Shown here one piece after another: positions 1-10,630 of a stretch of 64,000 nt of DNA. Below the pieces are notes generated by a model, which was not told where the DNA came from, ran no database searches, and saw only the letters and a list, made by a program, of their open reading frames with translations. Origin of the DNA: Prorocentrum cordatum. Taxonomy: Eukaryota; Sar; Dinophyceae; Prorocentrales; Prorocentraceae. Positions within the stretch are counted from its first letter, which is position 1. Each line of letters begins with the position of its first letter. Position numbers and translations under genes: made by a program. Location of the stretch: assembly GCA_963575745.1 (NCBI GenBank), contig CAUYUJ010021029.1:18501-82500 (forward strand). Direction: 5' to 3'.

Positions 1-1606
1 CCGTCACGACCGCTGGGGCTGGAGCGGATACGTCCGTCGCTGTGTCCGTCGGTGCGGGCGTCGGGGCGGGCGACCACGAGATCGTCGAGCCATTCGCCGG
101 GACGTTCGTCGATGCGTCCGTCGGTGCTGCCGTCGGGGCGGGCGACCATGAGATCGGTATCGATGCGTTGCTGCTGACATTGCTGCTGGCGTCACTGCTG
201 GCGTCGGTGCTGGCACTGTTTCCAGCGCCAACGGCATCCTTGATGACGGCGTCGATCTTGGAGCTTGGTTTGCTGGCCTTGCTGCTGGCATTGCTGCTGG
301 TGCTGCGGCTGGCGTCGCTACTGGCGTCGGTGCTGGCACTGCTTCCAGCGCCAACGGCATCCTTGATGATGGCGTCGATCGTGGGGCTTGGTTTGCTGGC
401 GTTGCTGCTGGCGTTGCCGCTGGCGTCGCTGCTGTTGCTGCGGCTGGCGTCGCTGCTGGCGTCGGTGCTGGCACTGCTTCCAGCGCCAACGGCATCCTTG
501 ATGATGGCGTCGATCTTGGAGCTTAGTTTGCTGGCCTTGCTGCTGGCATTGCTGCTGGCGCTGCGGCTGGCGTCGCTACTGGCTTCGGTGCTGGCACTGC
601 TCCCAGCGCCAAAGGCATCCTTGATGATGGCGTCGATCTTGGAGCTTAGTTTGCTGGCCTTGCTGCTGGCATTGCTGCTGGCGCCAACGGTGTCCTTAAT
701 GATAGCGTCGATCTTGGAGCTTGGTTTGCTTGCGTTGCGGATGGCGCTGCGGCTGACGTCGCTGCTGGCGTCAGTGCTGGCACTGCTTCCAGCGCCATTG
801 GCATCCTTGATGATGGCGTCGATCGTGGAGCTCGGTTTGCTGGCGTTGCTGCTGGCATTGCTGCTGGCGTCGCTGCTGGCGTTGCCGCTGGCGTCGCTGA
901 CAGCGTTGCTACTGACGTTGTTGCTGGCGTTGCTGCTGGCTTTATCGGGGTTCTGGGCGTTCCTGGCCTTTTTGCTGGCCTCGATGCTTTGTTTGATGGT
1001 GTCATTGATGATGGCGTCGATGCCAAGGGGAGCTGACTTCGCTGCTAGAGTTGGTGCTCGCGTGCTGCTGGCCTTGGTGCTGGCACTGCTTCTGGCGCCA
1101 ACTGTGTCCTTGATGGCGTCGATCTTGGAGGGGTCTTGGCTGGCGTTGCTGCTGGCGTTGCTACTAACGTCGCTGCTGGCGTTGCTACTGGCACTGGTTC
1201 CGGCGCCGCCAACGGTGTCCGTGATGGCGTCGATCTTGGAGCGGCTGCTGGCGTTGCTGCTGGCGTTGCTGCTGGCGTTGCTGCTGGCGTCGCTGCTGGC
1301 GTTGCTACTGGCACTGGTTCCGGCGCCGCCAACGGTGTCCGTGATGGCGTCGATCTTGGAGCGGCTGCTGGCGTTGTTGCTGGCGTTGCTGCTGGTGCTG
1401 CGGCTGGCGTCGCTGCTGGCGTCGGTGCTGGCACTGCTTCCAGCGCCAACGGCATCCTTGATGATGGCGTCGATCGTGGGGCTTGGTTTGCTGGCGTTGC
1501 TGCTGGCGTTGCTGCTGGCGTTGCTGCTGGCGTTGCTGCTGGCGTCGCTGCCAGCGTTGCTGCTCGCGCCTGGGCGGTGCGGTAAGAGCACAGGGAGGTG
1601 TTCCAT
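1..1606 (-). CDS. Ser/Ala/Asn-rich repeat protein, cut by window edge
   Basis: Reading the minus strand from ATG 1606-1604 there is no stop to position 1 (about 535 codons, 3' end outside the window). A TAG lies about 20 codons upstream of this ATG, so the start is reasonable. After a short leader (MEHLPVLLPHRPG) the protein is built of about eleven imperfect 40-45 residue units. Each has an amphipathic KIDAIIKD-like heptad, then VGAGSSAST, then runs of NASSDAS. The last ~60 codons turn Pro/Thr-rich. Other frames of the same DNA are also open (Leu-rich on plus, Ala/Thr/Pro-rich on minus) because the 12-bp repeat is stop-poor; I prefer this frame for its helix/linker pattern and hydrophilic composition. 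Function unknown. It could be a surface or structural repeat protein, or a minisatellite that is open by chance. Confidence 0.4.
   Translation of the reverse strand, partial: MEHLPVLLPHRPGASSNAGSDASSNASSNASSNASSNASKPSPTIDAIIKDAVGAGSSASTDASSDASRSTSSNASNNASSRSKIDAITDTVGGAGTSASSNASSDASSNASSNASSNASSRSKIDAITDTVGGAGTSASSNASSDVSSNASSNASQDPSKIDAIKDTVGARSSASTKASSTRAPTLAAKSAPLGIDAIINDTIKQSIEASKKARNAQNPDKASSNASNNVSSNAVSDASGNASSDASSNASSNASKPSSTIDAIIKDANGAGSSASTDASSDVSRSAIRNASKPSSKIDAIIKDTVGASSNASSKASKLSSKIDAIIKDAFGAGSSASTEASSDASRSASSNASSKASKLSSKIDAIIKDAVGAGSSASTDASSDASRSNSSDASGNASSNASKPSPTIDAIIKDAVGAGSSASTDASSDASRSTSSNASSKASKPSSKIDAVIKDAVGAGNSASTDASSDASSNVSSNASIPISWSPAPTAAPTDASTNVPANGSTISWSPAPTPAPTDTATDVSAPAPAVVT
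180..1570. repeat. 12-bp minisatellite with ~100-125-bp higher-order units
   Basis: The array is made of GTTGCTGCTGGC-type 12-mers, grouped into longer units that share GGCGTCGATCTTGGAGC and GGCACTGCTTCCAGCGCC. All indels seen keep three frames open. It underlies the repeat protein above. Confidence 0.85.
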
Positions 1607-1689
1607 ATTGGAAAGCCCTAGGTCGTACTCGCTCGAATACCACCAGCCCTCTTGGCGTAAGTGGTCTAGCGGGACCCCGTCTTCGAGGA

Positions 1690-1925
1690 GAGGGCTTACC
1701 ACTGCTCCTTCTTGAGCCCGCAGAGCGGGAGCACGACGCTCCCCGTGGGGAAAACCCGCACGCCAGTGAATCATTCCGTGGCGACGCTGGGGCCTGAAGG
1801 CCTCCTGGGACGTCTTGGGGACCTCCCGGAAGGCCTCTTGGAAGCCCCTTGGGGGCTCTGGGGGGCTCTCAGGGAGCCTGTAGGGGGCCTCCTGGGGGCT
1901 TCTTGGAAGGAGAACCTCTAAGTCC
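1690..1925 (+). repeat. Dispersed CTTGGGGCC minisatellite, copy 1
   Basis: It starts with a non-repetitive module (GGGGAAAACCCGCACGCCAG, then CGTGGCGACGCTGGGGCCT) and runs into degenerate ~20-bp units of the form GGCCTCTTGGGGCC. The same module followed by the same units is seen at about 42240 and 42955, so this is an interspersed family. No coding content is credible. Confidence 0.6.
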
Positions 1926-2387
1926 CACCAGCCCTCTGGGCGGAAGTAGGTGGTTTAATCAACTTTGTTTTCTCTGTTTTTCTCTCTGTGCCAAACTTCT
2001 CTTTTTCCTGCTCGGCGGAAGGGTTTCCCACTGTCGCCAAATAATATACACCCCCTCCCCCAGGCGACCAGCAGTTAACCAGGAACAATGAGGAGCCCAT
2101 GAGGACACCCCAAGCCGTTCTTGTCAAAAAACAAAACGAACACACACACACACACACTCTGCCTCTAAATTCGGAGCATGCGCAACCAACCCGATGCGCC
2201 CCCCCCACCGTCCCTGTCAAAAACAATACAAAATACACTTTGGGGCAAAGTCTGGAGTGATGTTCGTGAGGCCCGCGGGCATCTTGTATGTTTTTTGTCA
2301 GGGACGGCGGGGGTGTCAGCATATTGCGTGCTGCGCGCAGGGCTACAATCCCTGACCAAAAAAACAATACAACATGCACCTCGCGGC
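1926..2387. repeat. Intergenic stretch with inverted TTTTTGACAGGGACGG motifs
   Basis: CCGTCCCTGTCAAAAA near 2207 faces TTTTTTGTCAGGGACGG near 2293, and shorter related motifs occur near 2125, 2350, 2437 and 4660. CACCCCCTCCCCCAGGCGACC is found near 2049 and again near 2923. This looks like degenerate fold-back (MITE-like) sequence. It also holds a short (CA)n near 2140. No gene recognised. Confidence 0.35.
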
Positions 2388-2868
2388 TAAATCTGTATCA
2401 TGCGCGGCCACCCCGCGATCACTGTCAAGTGGTTTCTGACAGGGACGGCGGCGGCGGTGGCGTATGGCCTGCTGTGCGCCGGCCCACCAGACACAATGAT
2501 GGGCATTGATTTTCAAAAAGGATAGTGGGGTCGACATGTCACCCGATGTGTGCTGTCACGTGCGCAGGCGCACCTGGCACTCCCTGCACATGCCCCGAAC
2601 GTGGCGCACCTGGCGCAACTGGAGTATGCGGCACACCTGGCGCACGCGGAGGCACGTGGGGCATTTGGCGCACCAGGCGTGCCTGGCACGCTCGGGCCCC
2701 AGGGGTGCCTGGCGCGCGTGGCGCGCCTGGCACGTGTGGCGCACCTCGCCCCAGCGTCGCGCGCACGGGCTCGGTTTTGGTTCCCAGTAGCTGCCCATCC
2801 AAAGACGACCGCTGAACATGCTGAGGCTCGGGTGTCACGTATGGGTCGGGAGGGCGCGTGGGAGTGAG
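2388..2868 (+). repeat. Direct repeat R1, left copy
   Basis: This ~480-bp stretch from TAAATCTGTATCATGCGCGG to GGGAGTGAG recurs at 4618-5108 with scattered substitutions and small indels. The inner part is a CCTGGCGCAC-type minisatellite, which explains collagen-like open frames. The pair flanks ~1.75 kb of C-rich and (CCA)n sequence. Confidence 0.85.
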
Positions 2869-3354
2869 CTGGACTCCTTGCTATCTAGGAGGCTGTCTTG
2901 ATCACTGCTCCCTGTTAACATACACCCCCTCCCCCAGGCGACCTCGCGGCTAAATCTGAGAGAGCGCGTTTTTCGGGCGCTTGCTTTGGGGACATTCGGC
3001 GGCGCGTTTTGAACTGGGGGATGGGCCCCCTCCCAACACTCGGCGCCGTCCATCAAAACCAAGGGGACTCCCCTCCTTGTAAACGTCCCTCCCTCGCGAA
3101 CCCCCCCCCGCCCCCCCTCCCAAAAGGGGGAGGGGGGAGGGTCAAACCCACCCCCCCCCCTCGGCGCTGGCGCCGGCGCCCGCGCAGGCGGCCACCAGCA
3201 GCGCCGACGGCGGGGACGCAGCGACGATGACCAGAGGCAGCCCAAACGCCGACGGGGAGGGGGGGTCCAACCCCCCCCCGCCCTCCCCCTGGCGCCGGCG
3301 CTGGCGCTGGCGGCGGCCAGCAGCGCCGGCGCTGGCGCCGGCGACGGCGGGGAC
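2869..3354. other. GC-rich spacer, no gene recognised
   Basis: It has runs of C and G and repeated GGCGCTGGCGCCGG palindromes near 3160-3345. Open frames here are short or low-complexity, so I support no coding call. Confidence 0.5.
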
Positions 3355-4420
3355 GCAGCGACGACTACCACCACTACCACCACCACCACCACCACCACCA
3401 CCACCACCACCACCACCACCACCACCACCACCGCCTCAACCGACCACCACCACCACAAGCAACCCACCACGCAACCACCACCTCCACCACCACAGCCACC
3501 ACTACCACCACAACCACCACCACCACAACTCACCATCACCACCATGACCACCACAAAAACCCACCATCACTACCACCACCACCACCACCACCACCACCCA
3601 CCATCACCTCCACCCCCACCACCACCACCACCACCACCACCACCACCACCACCACCACCGCCACAACCACCACCACTACCAGCAGCACAACCCACCGCCA
3701 CCACCACAAACCACCACACCATCACCACCACCACCACCGCCACCACCACCACCAGCACCACCTCCACAAACCACCGCCACCAGCACAACCCACCACCACC
3801 ACCACCACCACCACCACCACCACCACAAACCACCACCACACCACCACCACCACACCACGACCACCACCACCACGACTCACCATCACCACCAACATCACCA
3901 CAAAAACACACCACCACTACCGCCACCACAATCTACCACACCACTGCCACCACCGCCACAACCAGCACCACTACCAGCAGCACAACCCACCACCACCACC
4001 ACAAACCACCACACAACCACCACCACCACCGCCACCACCAACACCACCACCAGCACCACCTCCACAAACCACCGCCGCCATCACAACCCACAACCCCCAC
4101 CACCACCACAAACCTCGACCACACCACCACCAAACCACCACCACCACCACCACCAGAACCCACCACCACCACCACCACCACCACCACCACCACAAATCAC
4201 CACCACACCACCACCAAACCACCACCACCACCACCACCAAACCACCACCACCACCACCGCCACCACCACCTCCCACCACCACAACCACCACATACCACCA
4301 CCATCACAACAACAAACCACCACACCACCACCACAACCACAACCACCACCGCCGCCACCACCACCACCACCACAACCCACCACCACCACCACCACCACCA
4401 CCGTCATCCTCGTCGACGCC
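3355..4420. repeat. (CCA)n / (CAC)n microsatellite, ~1.05 kb
   Basis: Nearly continuous CCA units with small interruptions give artefactual poly-His/Thr/Pro frames on plus and poly-Val/Trp/Gly frames on minus. I do not regard either as coding. Confidence 0.95.
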
Positions 4421-4617
4421 ATCCGCCGCCGCCGCCCGCCGACGCAGGCGCCGGCGCCGGCCCAAAAAAGGAAATCGTCGTCCCCGCCACCGCCGCCAGC
4501 CGCCGCCGACGCAAGCGCCAGCCCGAGGAGAGGGGAAGCAGGGGAGGAGGGGGGGGGGAAGGGGGGCTCCCGGTTCCCCCCCCCCCCCTCCAAGCGACAA
4601 CAGAACGCGCTCTTTCC

Positions 4618-5108
4618 TAAATCTGTATCATGCGCGGCCACCCCGCGATCACTGTCAACTGGTTTTTGACAGGGACGACGGGGATAGTGGCGTATGGCCT
4701 GCTGTGCGCAGGCCCACCAGACACAATGATGGGCATTGGACATGGGTTTTTCGAAAAAGGATGGTGGGGTCGACATGTCTCCATATGTATGCTGTTACGT
4801 GCGCAGGCGTACCTGACATACTCTGCGCGTGCCCCGAACGTGGCGCACCTGACGCGGCTGGAATATGCGGCACACCTGGCACACGCGGAGGTGGCACGTG
4901 GGGCATCTGGCGCACCAGGCGTGCCTGGCACGCTCGGGCCCCAGGGGTGCCTGGCGCGCGTGGCGCGCCTGCCACGCGTGGCGCACCTCGCCCCAGCGTC
5001 GCGCGCACGGGCTCGGTTTTGGTTCGCAGGAGCTGTCCATCCAAAGACGACCGCTGCATGCTGAGGCTCGGGTGTTGCTTATGTGTTGGGAGGGCGGGTG
5101 GGAGTGAG
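4618..5108 (+). repeat. Direct repeat R1, right copy
   Basis: This is the second copy of the 2388-2868 sequence, in the same orientation, beginning TAAATCTGTATCATGCGCGG and ending GGGTGGGAGTGAG. The two copies could be long terminal direct repeats of an unknown element or a local duplication. The ends are not TG...CA. Confidence 0.85.
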
Positions 5109-5194
5109 CAAAACGGTTTGCGGGCGGGTGGGTAGCTCGACCCCTCCCCCTCCCCCCTCCCCTGGGCCTGGGAGGTGGGGGGCGCCGGTAGTTC

Positions 5195-5740
5195 GAGCGC
5201 CCAAAATGGCCCAAGATGGCTGCAAGAGGGCCTCAGGGAGCCCAAGACGGCCTCCAAGATGGCTGAAGACACCTGGAGACAGCTTAAGATAGCCTCCGAC
5301 ACACATCCTCCAAGAGGCCTCCAGACGGCTCCAAGACGGTTTCAAGCGCCCTCCGAGCCCTCCAAGGACCCCTCCGAGAGGCCAAACTCCTTCAACACAT
5401 GGGGAAATTCATGATTTTTGCTTTCTCCCCCTTTCGCTTCCCATGGGCTTATGACGCCTCAAGATGACCCCAAAACGGCCCAACAGAGCCCCAAGAGAGG
5501 CCCAAGAGGGCCCCAAAAGGGCCCCAAGAGCGACCAAGAGCTCTCCAAGAGCGGCCCAAGATGGCCACACTACGTTTTTTTTTGAGCCCGGGGGGGGGCG
5601 GACTGAAAAAAATCCCTCCCCCTTTTTGAGCCATGGGGCCCCGAAAGACCCCCTGACCCCTCCAAGAAACCCCAAAAGGGCCCCAAAACACCAAAAATGA
5701 GCCCCAAGAGTGCCCCGGGGGCCCCAAAAAAGCTCCTAAG
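5195..5740 (-). repeat. Dispersed CTTGGGGCC minisatellite, inverted copy
   Basis: Degenerate ~20-bp units CCAAGATGGC / CCCAAGAGGGCC are the reverse complement of the family at 1690-1925 and 41985-44190. No coding content is credible. Confidence 0.6.
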
Positions 5741-5827
5741 ATGGCATTCGTCGCCCTTCTAGAGCCTCTCACAACAACATACCTCCAACGCCCGACTCCT
5801 TGTCATTGTCCGTTCGATCCCTCCTTC

Positions 5828-6245
5828 TTTCCTGCTTCTTTCTCCTCCTCCTCCTCCTCTTCCCCCTCCTCCTCTTCTTCTCCATCATCATCATCACCGT
5901 CCGCATCCTCATCCTCATCATCCTCATCATCATCACCATCATCATCAGCAACAGTATCATCATCATCGTCATCATCATCATCATCAGCATCTTCCTCGTG
6001 CCGCATTCCTCCTTCCTCTCCTTTTCCTCCTCCTCCTCTTCCTCCTCCTCCTCGTCCTCCTCCTCATCATCATCCTCCTCCTCCCTTTCCTTCCCCTCCT
6101 CCTCCTCCTCCTCCTCCTCCTCCTCCTCCTCCTCTTCCTCCTCCTCCTCGTCTTCTTCCCCCCCATCCCCCTCCTTCTCCTTCTCTCGTTTTCCTCCTCC
6201 TCCTCCTCTTCCTCTTCCTCCTTTTCCTCCTTTTCCTCCTCCTAC
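5828..6245. repeat. (TCC)n / (TCA)n microsatellite
   Basis: A pyrimidine-rich tract of TCC, TCT and ATC units. The long Ser-, Leu- or Asp/Glu-rich open frames here are products of the repeat. Confidence 0.95.
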
Positions 6246-7150
6246 CCCCGAAATGCTCCCAAGAGGTCGAGCGTGGCTCAAAATAGCCTCCGACAGACCT
6301 CCAAGAGGCCTCAAGAGAGCCACAGGCCGGTCACATTTTGTCAAGAATGGCTCAGGACAGCCTCTGACAGCCTCTGTCCGAGCATAGCTCACGATGGCCT
6401 CTAAGAGGCCTCAAGAAAGCCTCCGATCGTGTCTGGATGTATTGGTGGGGATACTTTTTTTGATCGCGACCGACGCAGGCAGCTGCGCGCCGTCAAGGTA
6501 GTCAGGCGACAGGCCAACCTGACAGGACAGGCGGAACAAAGGGCCACAACGGTGGCGAGAACTACGCGGCGGAGGAGAAAACGAACGAAAGCACACAAAA
6601 GGCGAGGCGACGAAGAGCAAGAGGGCGAAAGAGCAAGGAACAGCGAAAAACGAGGGCACACAGGAAGAAGGCGAAACGAGAGGCGAAAATAAACACGGCG
6701 GAGAGGGACAGGCGCGCCGCAACTCAGGCTCAAGCAACGTCGAGAACGAAGCCCCTTGCCGAGGAGCCGGGACTTGAAGTAGAGCGACATGACAGCCAAG
6801 TCGCACTTCGGGAGGTAGCGAAGTGGCCACTGACGCAGACCATAAGCGCAAGCGCCGTCCAATCCAGCAGGCCACCTCCAGGGCCATATGATCAATCCGC
6901 ATGGCTGGCGCCGTCCAGGAGCCTCCAGGGGCAGGGGCGCACCCCAAGGGCGACGAGGAGACAAGGCCGAAAAGGGTGGCCCAGTGACGGCAGTGACGTA
7001 CCAGACCAGCGGGGAGGGATGGTCGTCTGCCTGCCGCGCATGCGACCCAGGGCGGGGGGGCCCACGCCTGAAGCCAACAGCGCGATGGGGGTCAGCGCGG
7101 ACACGCCAGGAACCAGTTCCTGGGGGGGGGGTCACGTCGCCTGGGACAGG
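6246..7150. other. No recognisable gene
   Basis: Dispersed CCTCCAAGAGGCCTC units lie at 6270-6430. The rest is unique GC-rich sequence. A minus-strand frame of 178 codons (6411-6947) exists, but I recognise no domain and its composition is not convincing. Confidence 0.4.
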
Positions 7151-7154
7151 CGCA

Positions 7155-7790
7155 TGTTCTGGGAGGGTGCAGCTGACAGCCGCAGGAAGATTGGGAAAAG
7201 GGTTCGCCTGAGACATATTGCTGCGCTGGCATTGGACAGCCTGGGCCGCCCCGCTGCTCAGTGCGAATCCAAACGTCAGCCGCAGGATGGAAGGGGGGGA
7301 ACTCCACCTGCGGTTCCATCTCGCTGGTAGGGTGCAGCTGACAGCCGCGGCAAGATGGGAATTGTTCTGGTAGGGCGCAGCTGACAGCCGCAGAAAGATC
7401 GAGAAGGGTACGCCTGAGACATGTGCTGCGCTGGCATTGGGCACAGTCACCACGCTGCCCAGTCCGGATCTAACCGGCAGCCGCAGGACGGATGGGGGTC
7501 ACTCTGCCTGCGTTGTGGAATCTCTGGTAGGGCGCAGCTGGCGGCCGCAAAAAAAAATGGAGAGTTGCTCTGGTAGGGCGCAGCTGACAGCCGCAGGAAG
7601 ATTGAATGCGGTTCGCCTGGGACATTGCTGCGCTGGCATTGGGCACAGCCACCGCGCTGGCCACTTGGAGTCCAAACGTCGGCTGCAGGCGGGAAGGGGG
7701 TGACTCCGCATGCAGCGCGCCGAGTCTCTGGTGAGGTGCAACAGACAGACAGGGGGCCAGGCGGGGGGCAGCTGCGGGCTGTCCACGACC
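7155..7790 (+). repeat. Irregular tandem repeat with GGGCGCAGCTGACAGCCGC core
   Basis: The core GGTAGGGCGCAGCTGACAGC recurs near 7162, 7327, 7370, 7525 and 7574. A second block, CTGCGCTGGCATTGGGCAC, recurs near 7222, 7426 and 7630. A diverged relative is near 8258. Units vary from ~43 to ~200 bp, so this is a decayed satellite and not a CRISPR. Confidence 0.65.
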
Positions 7791-7823
7791 AGGGACGGGG
7801 AGGGTGGGGATCACACCTCCATA

Positions 7824-8345
7824 TTAGCTGGCCGATGTAGGTCGACTACTTGTCTCCATGGGGCGCGCCTGCCGCCATAGTCCGCGCGCGGGCCTGCGAA
7901 CTGCGAAGCGATGTCCACGAAGAGCCACCTTACCTGGTAGCACAGCCTTCCGCGGAAGCTTGACCGCATCTGGAACTTCAATGAGAGAGCACCCACACTG
8001 TTGCATTGCAGCGTCGATGTGTGTCCAAGGGGTACGATGTCGCCCCGCGTGAGAAAGAGCTTCTGGCGCTCTGCAACCTCCTGCCTGTTTAGCCTTGTTG
8101 ACCACAATCGGACACCGCTCGCTCTTCTTATGCCGCATAGGCGCTTGGGACATGGAAAGAAACACACCTGCTGAACCACAGCGGCTAAACGGAAAAGGGC
8201 AGGCGCAGCAGGAAGCGGGGGAAGAACGGAGGCAACGCCAGGGGCAGAAAAGGGCGGGCGCAGCTAACAGCTGCTGGAAAGGGGAACGACGGTTTCGCCT
8301 GAGACAAGGCAGAGCCGGGGCTGGTGGGGATGCGCGAAGCGCCAA
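7824..8345 (-). pseudogene. Unrecognised open frame, possible gene fragment
   Basis: A 173-codon minus-strand frame overlaps another minus-strand frame (7811-8179). The nucleotide sequence of 7850-8170 is less repetitive than its surroundings, which suggests an old insertion or processed cDNA fragment. I recognise no family. The start and the correct frame cannot be chosen from sequence alone. Confidence 0.2.
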
Positions 8346-8354
8346 GAATTTCGG

Positions 8355-8495
8355 TCCGCGTTCCCTCGTTGGGGCCCCACTTGGGGCCTTCCTGGGGCCG
8401 TCTTGAGGGGCTTATTGGGACGTTTTGGGGCCCTCTGGTGGCGGCTCTTGGGCCACATTGGCCAATCTTAGAGCCGGCTCGGGTCGTCTGGGGCC
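8355..8495 (+). repeat. Dispersed CTTGGGGCC minisatellite, short copy
   Basis: Units such as CACTTGGGGCCTTCCTGGGG abut the 3' LTR of the Copia element. The Copia insertion therefore seems to have landed in this family; the same family also lies beyond its other LTR at 41985. Confidence 0.55.
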
Positions 8496-8499
8496 CCTC

Positions 8500-8673
8500 T
8501 GTGAATTCAAAACAAATGAGACCAACGCCGAACGACGAGAGGATGATAACTTGTTATCAGTACGAGGACAAGCACGCGTAGGAATCTGAAGGCGCCACTC
8601 AGCCAAAGGCTACGGAAGATATGTAAGCATTGAAACGATCACGATGTTCGGACCCATGGAGCTAAATCTAACA
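8500..8673 (-). repeat. Copia 3' LTR
   Basis: It aligns with 41776-41962 over its whole length. Shared blocks include CGAACGACGAGAGG, ATAACTTGTT, GCGTAGGAATCTGA, GCCAAAGGCTACGGAAGA and TGTAAGCATTGAAAC. Indels account for the 13-bp length difference. Confidence 0.85.
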
Positions 8674-8779
8674 GCGGGCCCAACTTTAAGCAAGTCCGAA
8701 ACATCCTTATGGCCTGGAACGAGAGGGGCACATGATTAAATGACTTAGCACATCGTCCGCAACAACAAAACTCACAGAT

Positions 8780-9490
8780 CACGAAGGAGGGGGTGGAGGA
8801 GCAGCGACCGAACCGGAACCGACCTCGCAAGGATCCTGGAACTGAGACGCAAGTTGACGGAGCGTGGCGGCATGGGAACGCGCCTTGCTCTGAGAAGCGT
8901 CACGTCGCTCATCCAGCGACGTCTTCTCGGAGGTTGTCATCGGCATGCCAGTCCTGACTGAGCAGGGGGAATTGGGCAGCGTTGCTCTTCGCGGAATCTG
9001 CCTTGGTCGCGGGGTCCACAGGCATGGCAGGATGGGGGGCCCTACGAACGGTGCTTTCCACCCGAGACAGAGACTCCCGACATATTGACAACTCGATTGA
9101 AGTCCGACGGTCGGTCTTTGACCCTGCAGGGATACGGTCCAAGGTATCAACAATGAATTTAGCATCGACGATCGACGCGTTCCCCTCTGGGCGGCGATTC
9201 AAAGCGCACTCTTGACACAAGAGAGAAGCGAACGGACCGACGCGCTGCCGCCAGGCCTCCGCGAGGAGAGAACCGCCCACAACATCCTAATGTAGAATAT
9301 GAAGCCACTCCGCCTCAGCGAGAGCAGAGCTGAGGGCGGGCACTTCTGCGCACTGGGCGCGACCGCCGGGGCAGAGGAGTGGCCCGAGACATCCTCCCCT
9401 GCGGGATAGCTCGATCGGCAGCGCGCACCTAGTGGGCCCGTTGGGCCCTTTCCCCAGTGGACGAGGCCACGCCGCCGCAATCTGAGCCTT
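8780..9490 (-). pseudogene. Copia RNase H domain (frameshifted)
   Basis: The fragments come from three minus-strand frames. GSDCGGVAS corresponds to the first catalytic Asp region. SALAEAEWLHIL carries the central Glu region. DAKFIVDTLDRIPAGSKTD holds the DAKSLYD-like motif. RRAPHPAMPVDPATKAD matches the WVPH...DxLTK end typical of dinoflagellate Copia RNase H. The frame changes near 9280 and 9430 are decay. This is the 3' end of pol, ~100 bp from the LTR. Confidence 0.7.
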
Positions 9491-10630
9491 TCGCAAACGC
9501 TAGCTGCTTGGGGGGAAAACGCCGCGCAGTTATCGGCGCCGACGCTGTCGCCCCCAGGTGATCCATGGCCTTATTCGCCAGACCCGCATCGCCTATCGTC
9601 GGGAAATGCACTCTGCTGGCCAGGATAGAGGCCACTCCGCGCACCTCAGCTCGTGTCTCTCGGCCGACCCAGTTTATCTTGTAGATCGCGGCTCGGATAT
9701 CGGCCACAGCAGTCGGGTCGAGATTGGCATCGCGGTTCGCCCGCTGGCTTCTAGGGACGTGCATTTTGTTGAGCGATTCCAAGATGTATTTTTCCTGGTC
9801 GATCAGGATGCGACCAAGGGGACCCCGGGCGCGACGCTCGATGCAGTCGGCACTGGTCGAGTGAAGGACCTCGAGTTCGCCGAGCTTGAACCTGGAGGCA
9901 TCTGGAGGTGTACTTCGCGAGCTCGCTGTCGGAAATACTCGGGTCGAGGGCAATGGCCCACTCGTCAATCTCCACTAGAACTAGAACCGCGGCCTGGGGT
10001 TTCTCCCGAGACCCCCGCACGCGCCAGCAGGGCTCCATCTTCGCCTTGTCGCACCCTGGGCTGGACAGGAAATTGGAAGCGGTTCGATGGGGGGCGAAGG
10101 GGCGTCGCCCAACCCATAAACGGGGGCTATCAACTCAATAAGAGCCCCCCCTCGGAAAGGGGGGGCCCCTCGCTCGGCTCGACGAGAGCCCGGCCCCGGG
10201 GTCGCGAGAGCTTCTCGCTCTGGCAAAACGCGTTTTTTATGTTGTTTTTTTTGTTGTTTTCAGATCCCCGGCGCGCGCGCGGAGCCCGTGGCTCAAAGCA
10301 ATCAGGAGGAAGAGCGTCACAGACTCTGTCTGCGGAGTTGGCGCGCGCACGGCCAGCTCGCGAGTGCCCTCGCCCTCGCATCCTCGAACGCACCGCCGAG
10401 ATTTTGCTTTCGCCCGACTGAAAGTGCTTTCTTGAGGCTTCCAGCGCCGAACCATCCTGGCAGACGCAATGCGAGTGGGGCGCTGCAAACGAAGACGCCT
10501 ACCTTCTTCGGGGGGGTGCACAAACGCTGCCTTGGTCTCGAGCGTGGAGTTCCACTCCGCTCCGTCTGCAACGTCAAACTCGCGCTGCTCATCGGGGGAG
10601 AGTCTGGACTTCGTCACATCACCACCCCGA
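9429..10630 (-). pseudogene. Copia reverse transcriptase (RVT_2 type), decayed
   Basis: The order of motifs is SPDEQREFDVADGAEWNS (N-terminal region), ASARMVRRWKP, NAFCQSEKLSRPRGRALVEP (motif A neighbourhood), ALIELIAPVYGLGDAP (YGL motif), then VEIDEWAIAL where a VDD catalytic dyad is expected. The dyad reads D-E here. The C-terminal part FKLGELEVLHSTSADC ... AAIYKINWVGRETRAEV ... ASILASRVHFPT follows in another frame. At least two frameshifts separate these pieces (near 10240 and 9970). Confidence 0.75.

Noticed and set aside
42-1715. 557-codon Leu-rich plus-strand ORF
   Set aside because: It reads the same 12-bp repeat in the Leu/Ala phase, gives an implausibly hydrophobic protein and lies opposite a better frame.
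1787-1806. GGGGCCTGAAGGCCTCC resembling the hairpin family
   Set aside because: It is part of the CTTGGGGCC minisatellite and lacks the bulged base and the matched outer stem.
3544-4620. 358-codon plus-strand ORF rich in His, Thr and Pro
   Set aside because: It is a translation of (CCA)n; all frames of the repeat are open and no non-repetitive domain is present.
5741-6392. Ser-, Leu- and Asp/Glu-rich ORFs on both strands
   Set aside because: They are products of the (TCC)n/(TCA)n tract.
7155-7790. CRISPR-like alternation of repeat and spacer
   Set aside because: Repeat units vary in length and sequence, 'spacers' are themselves repeated, and the genome is eukaryotic.
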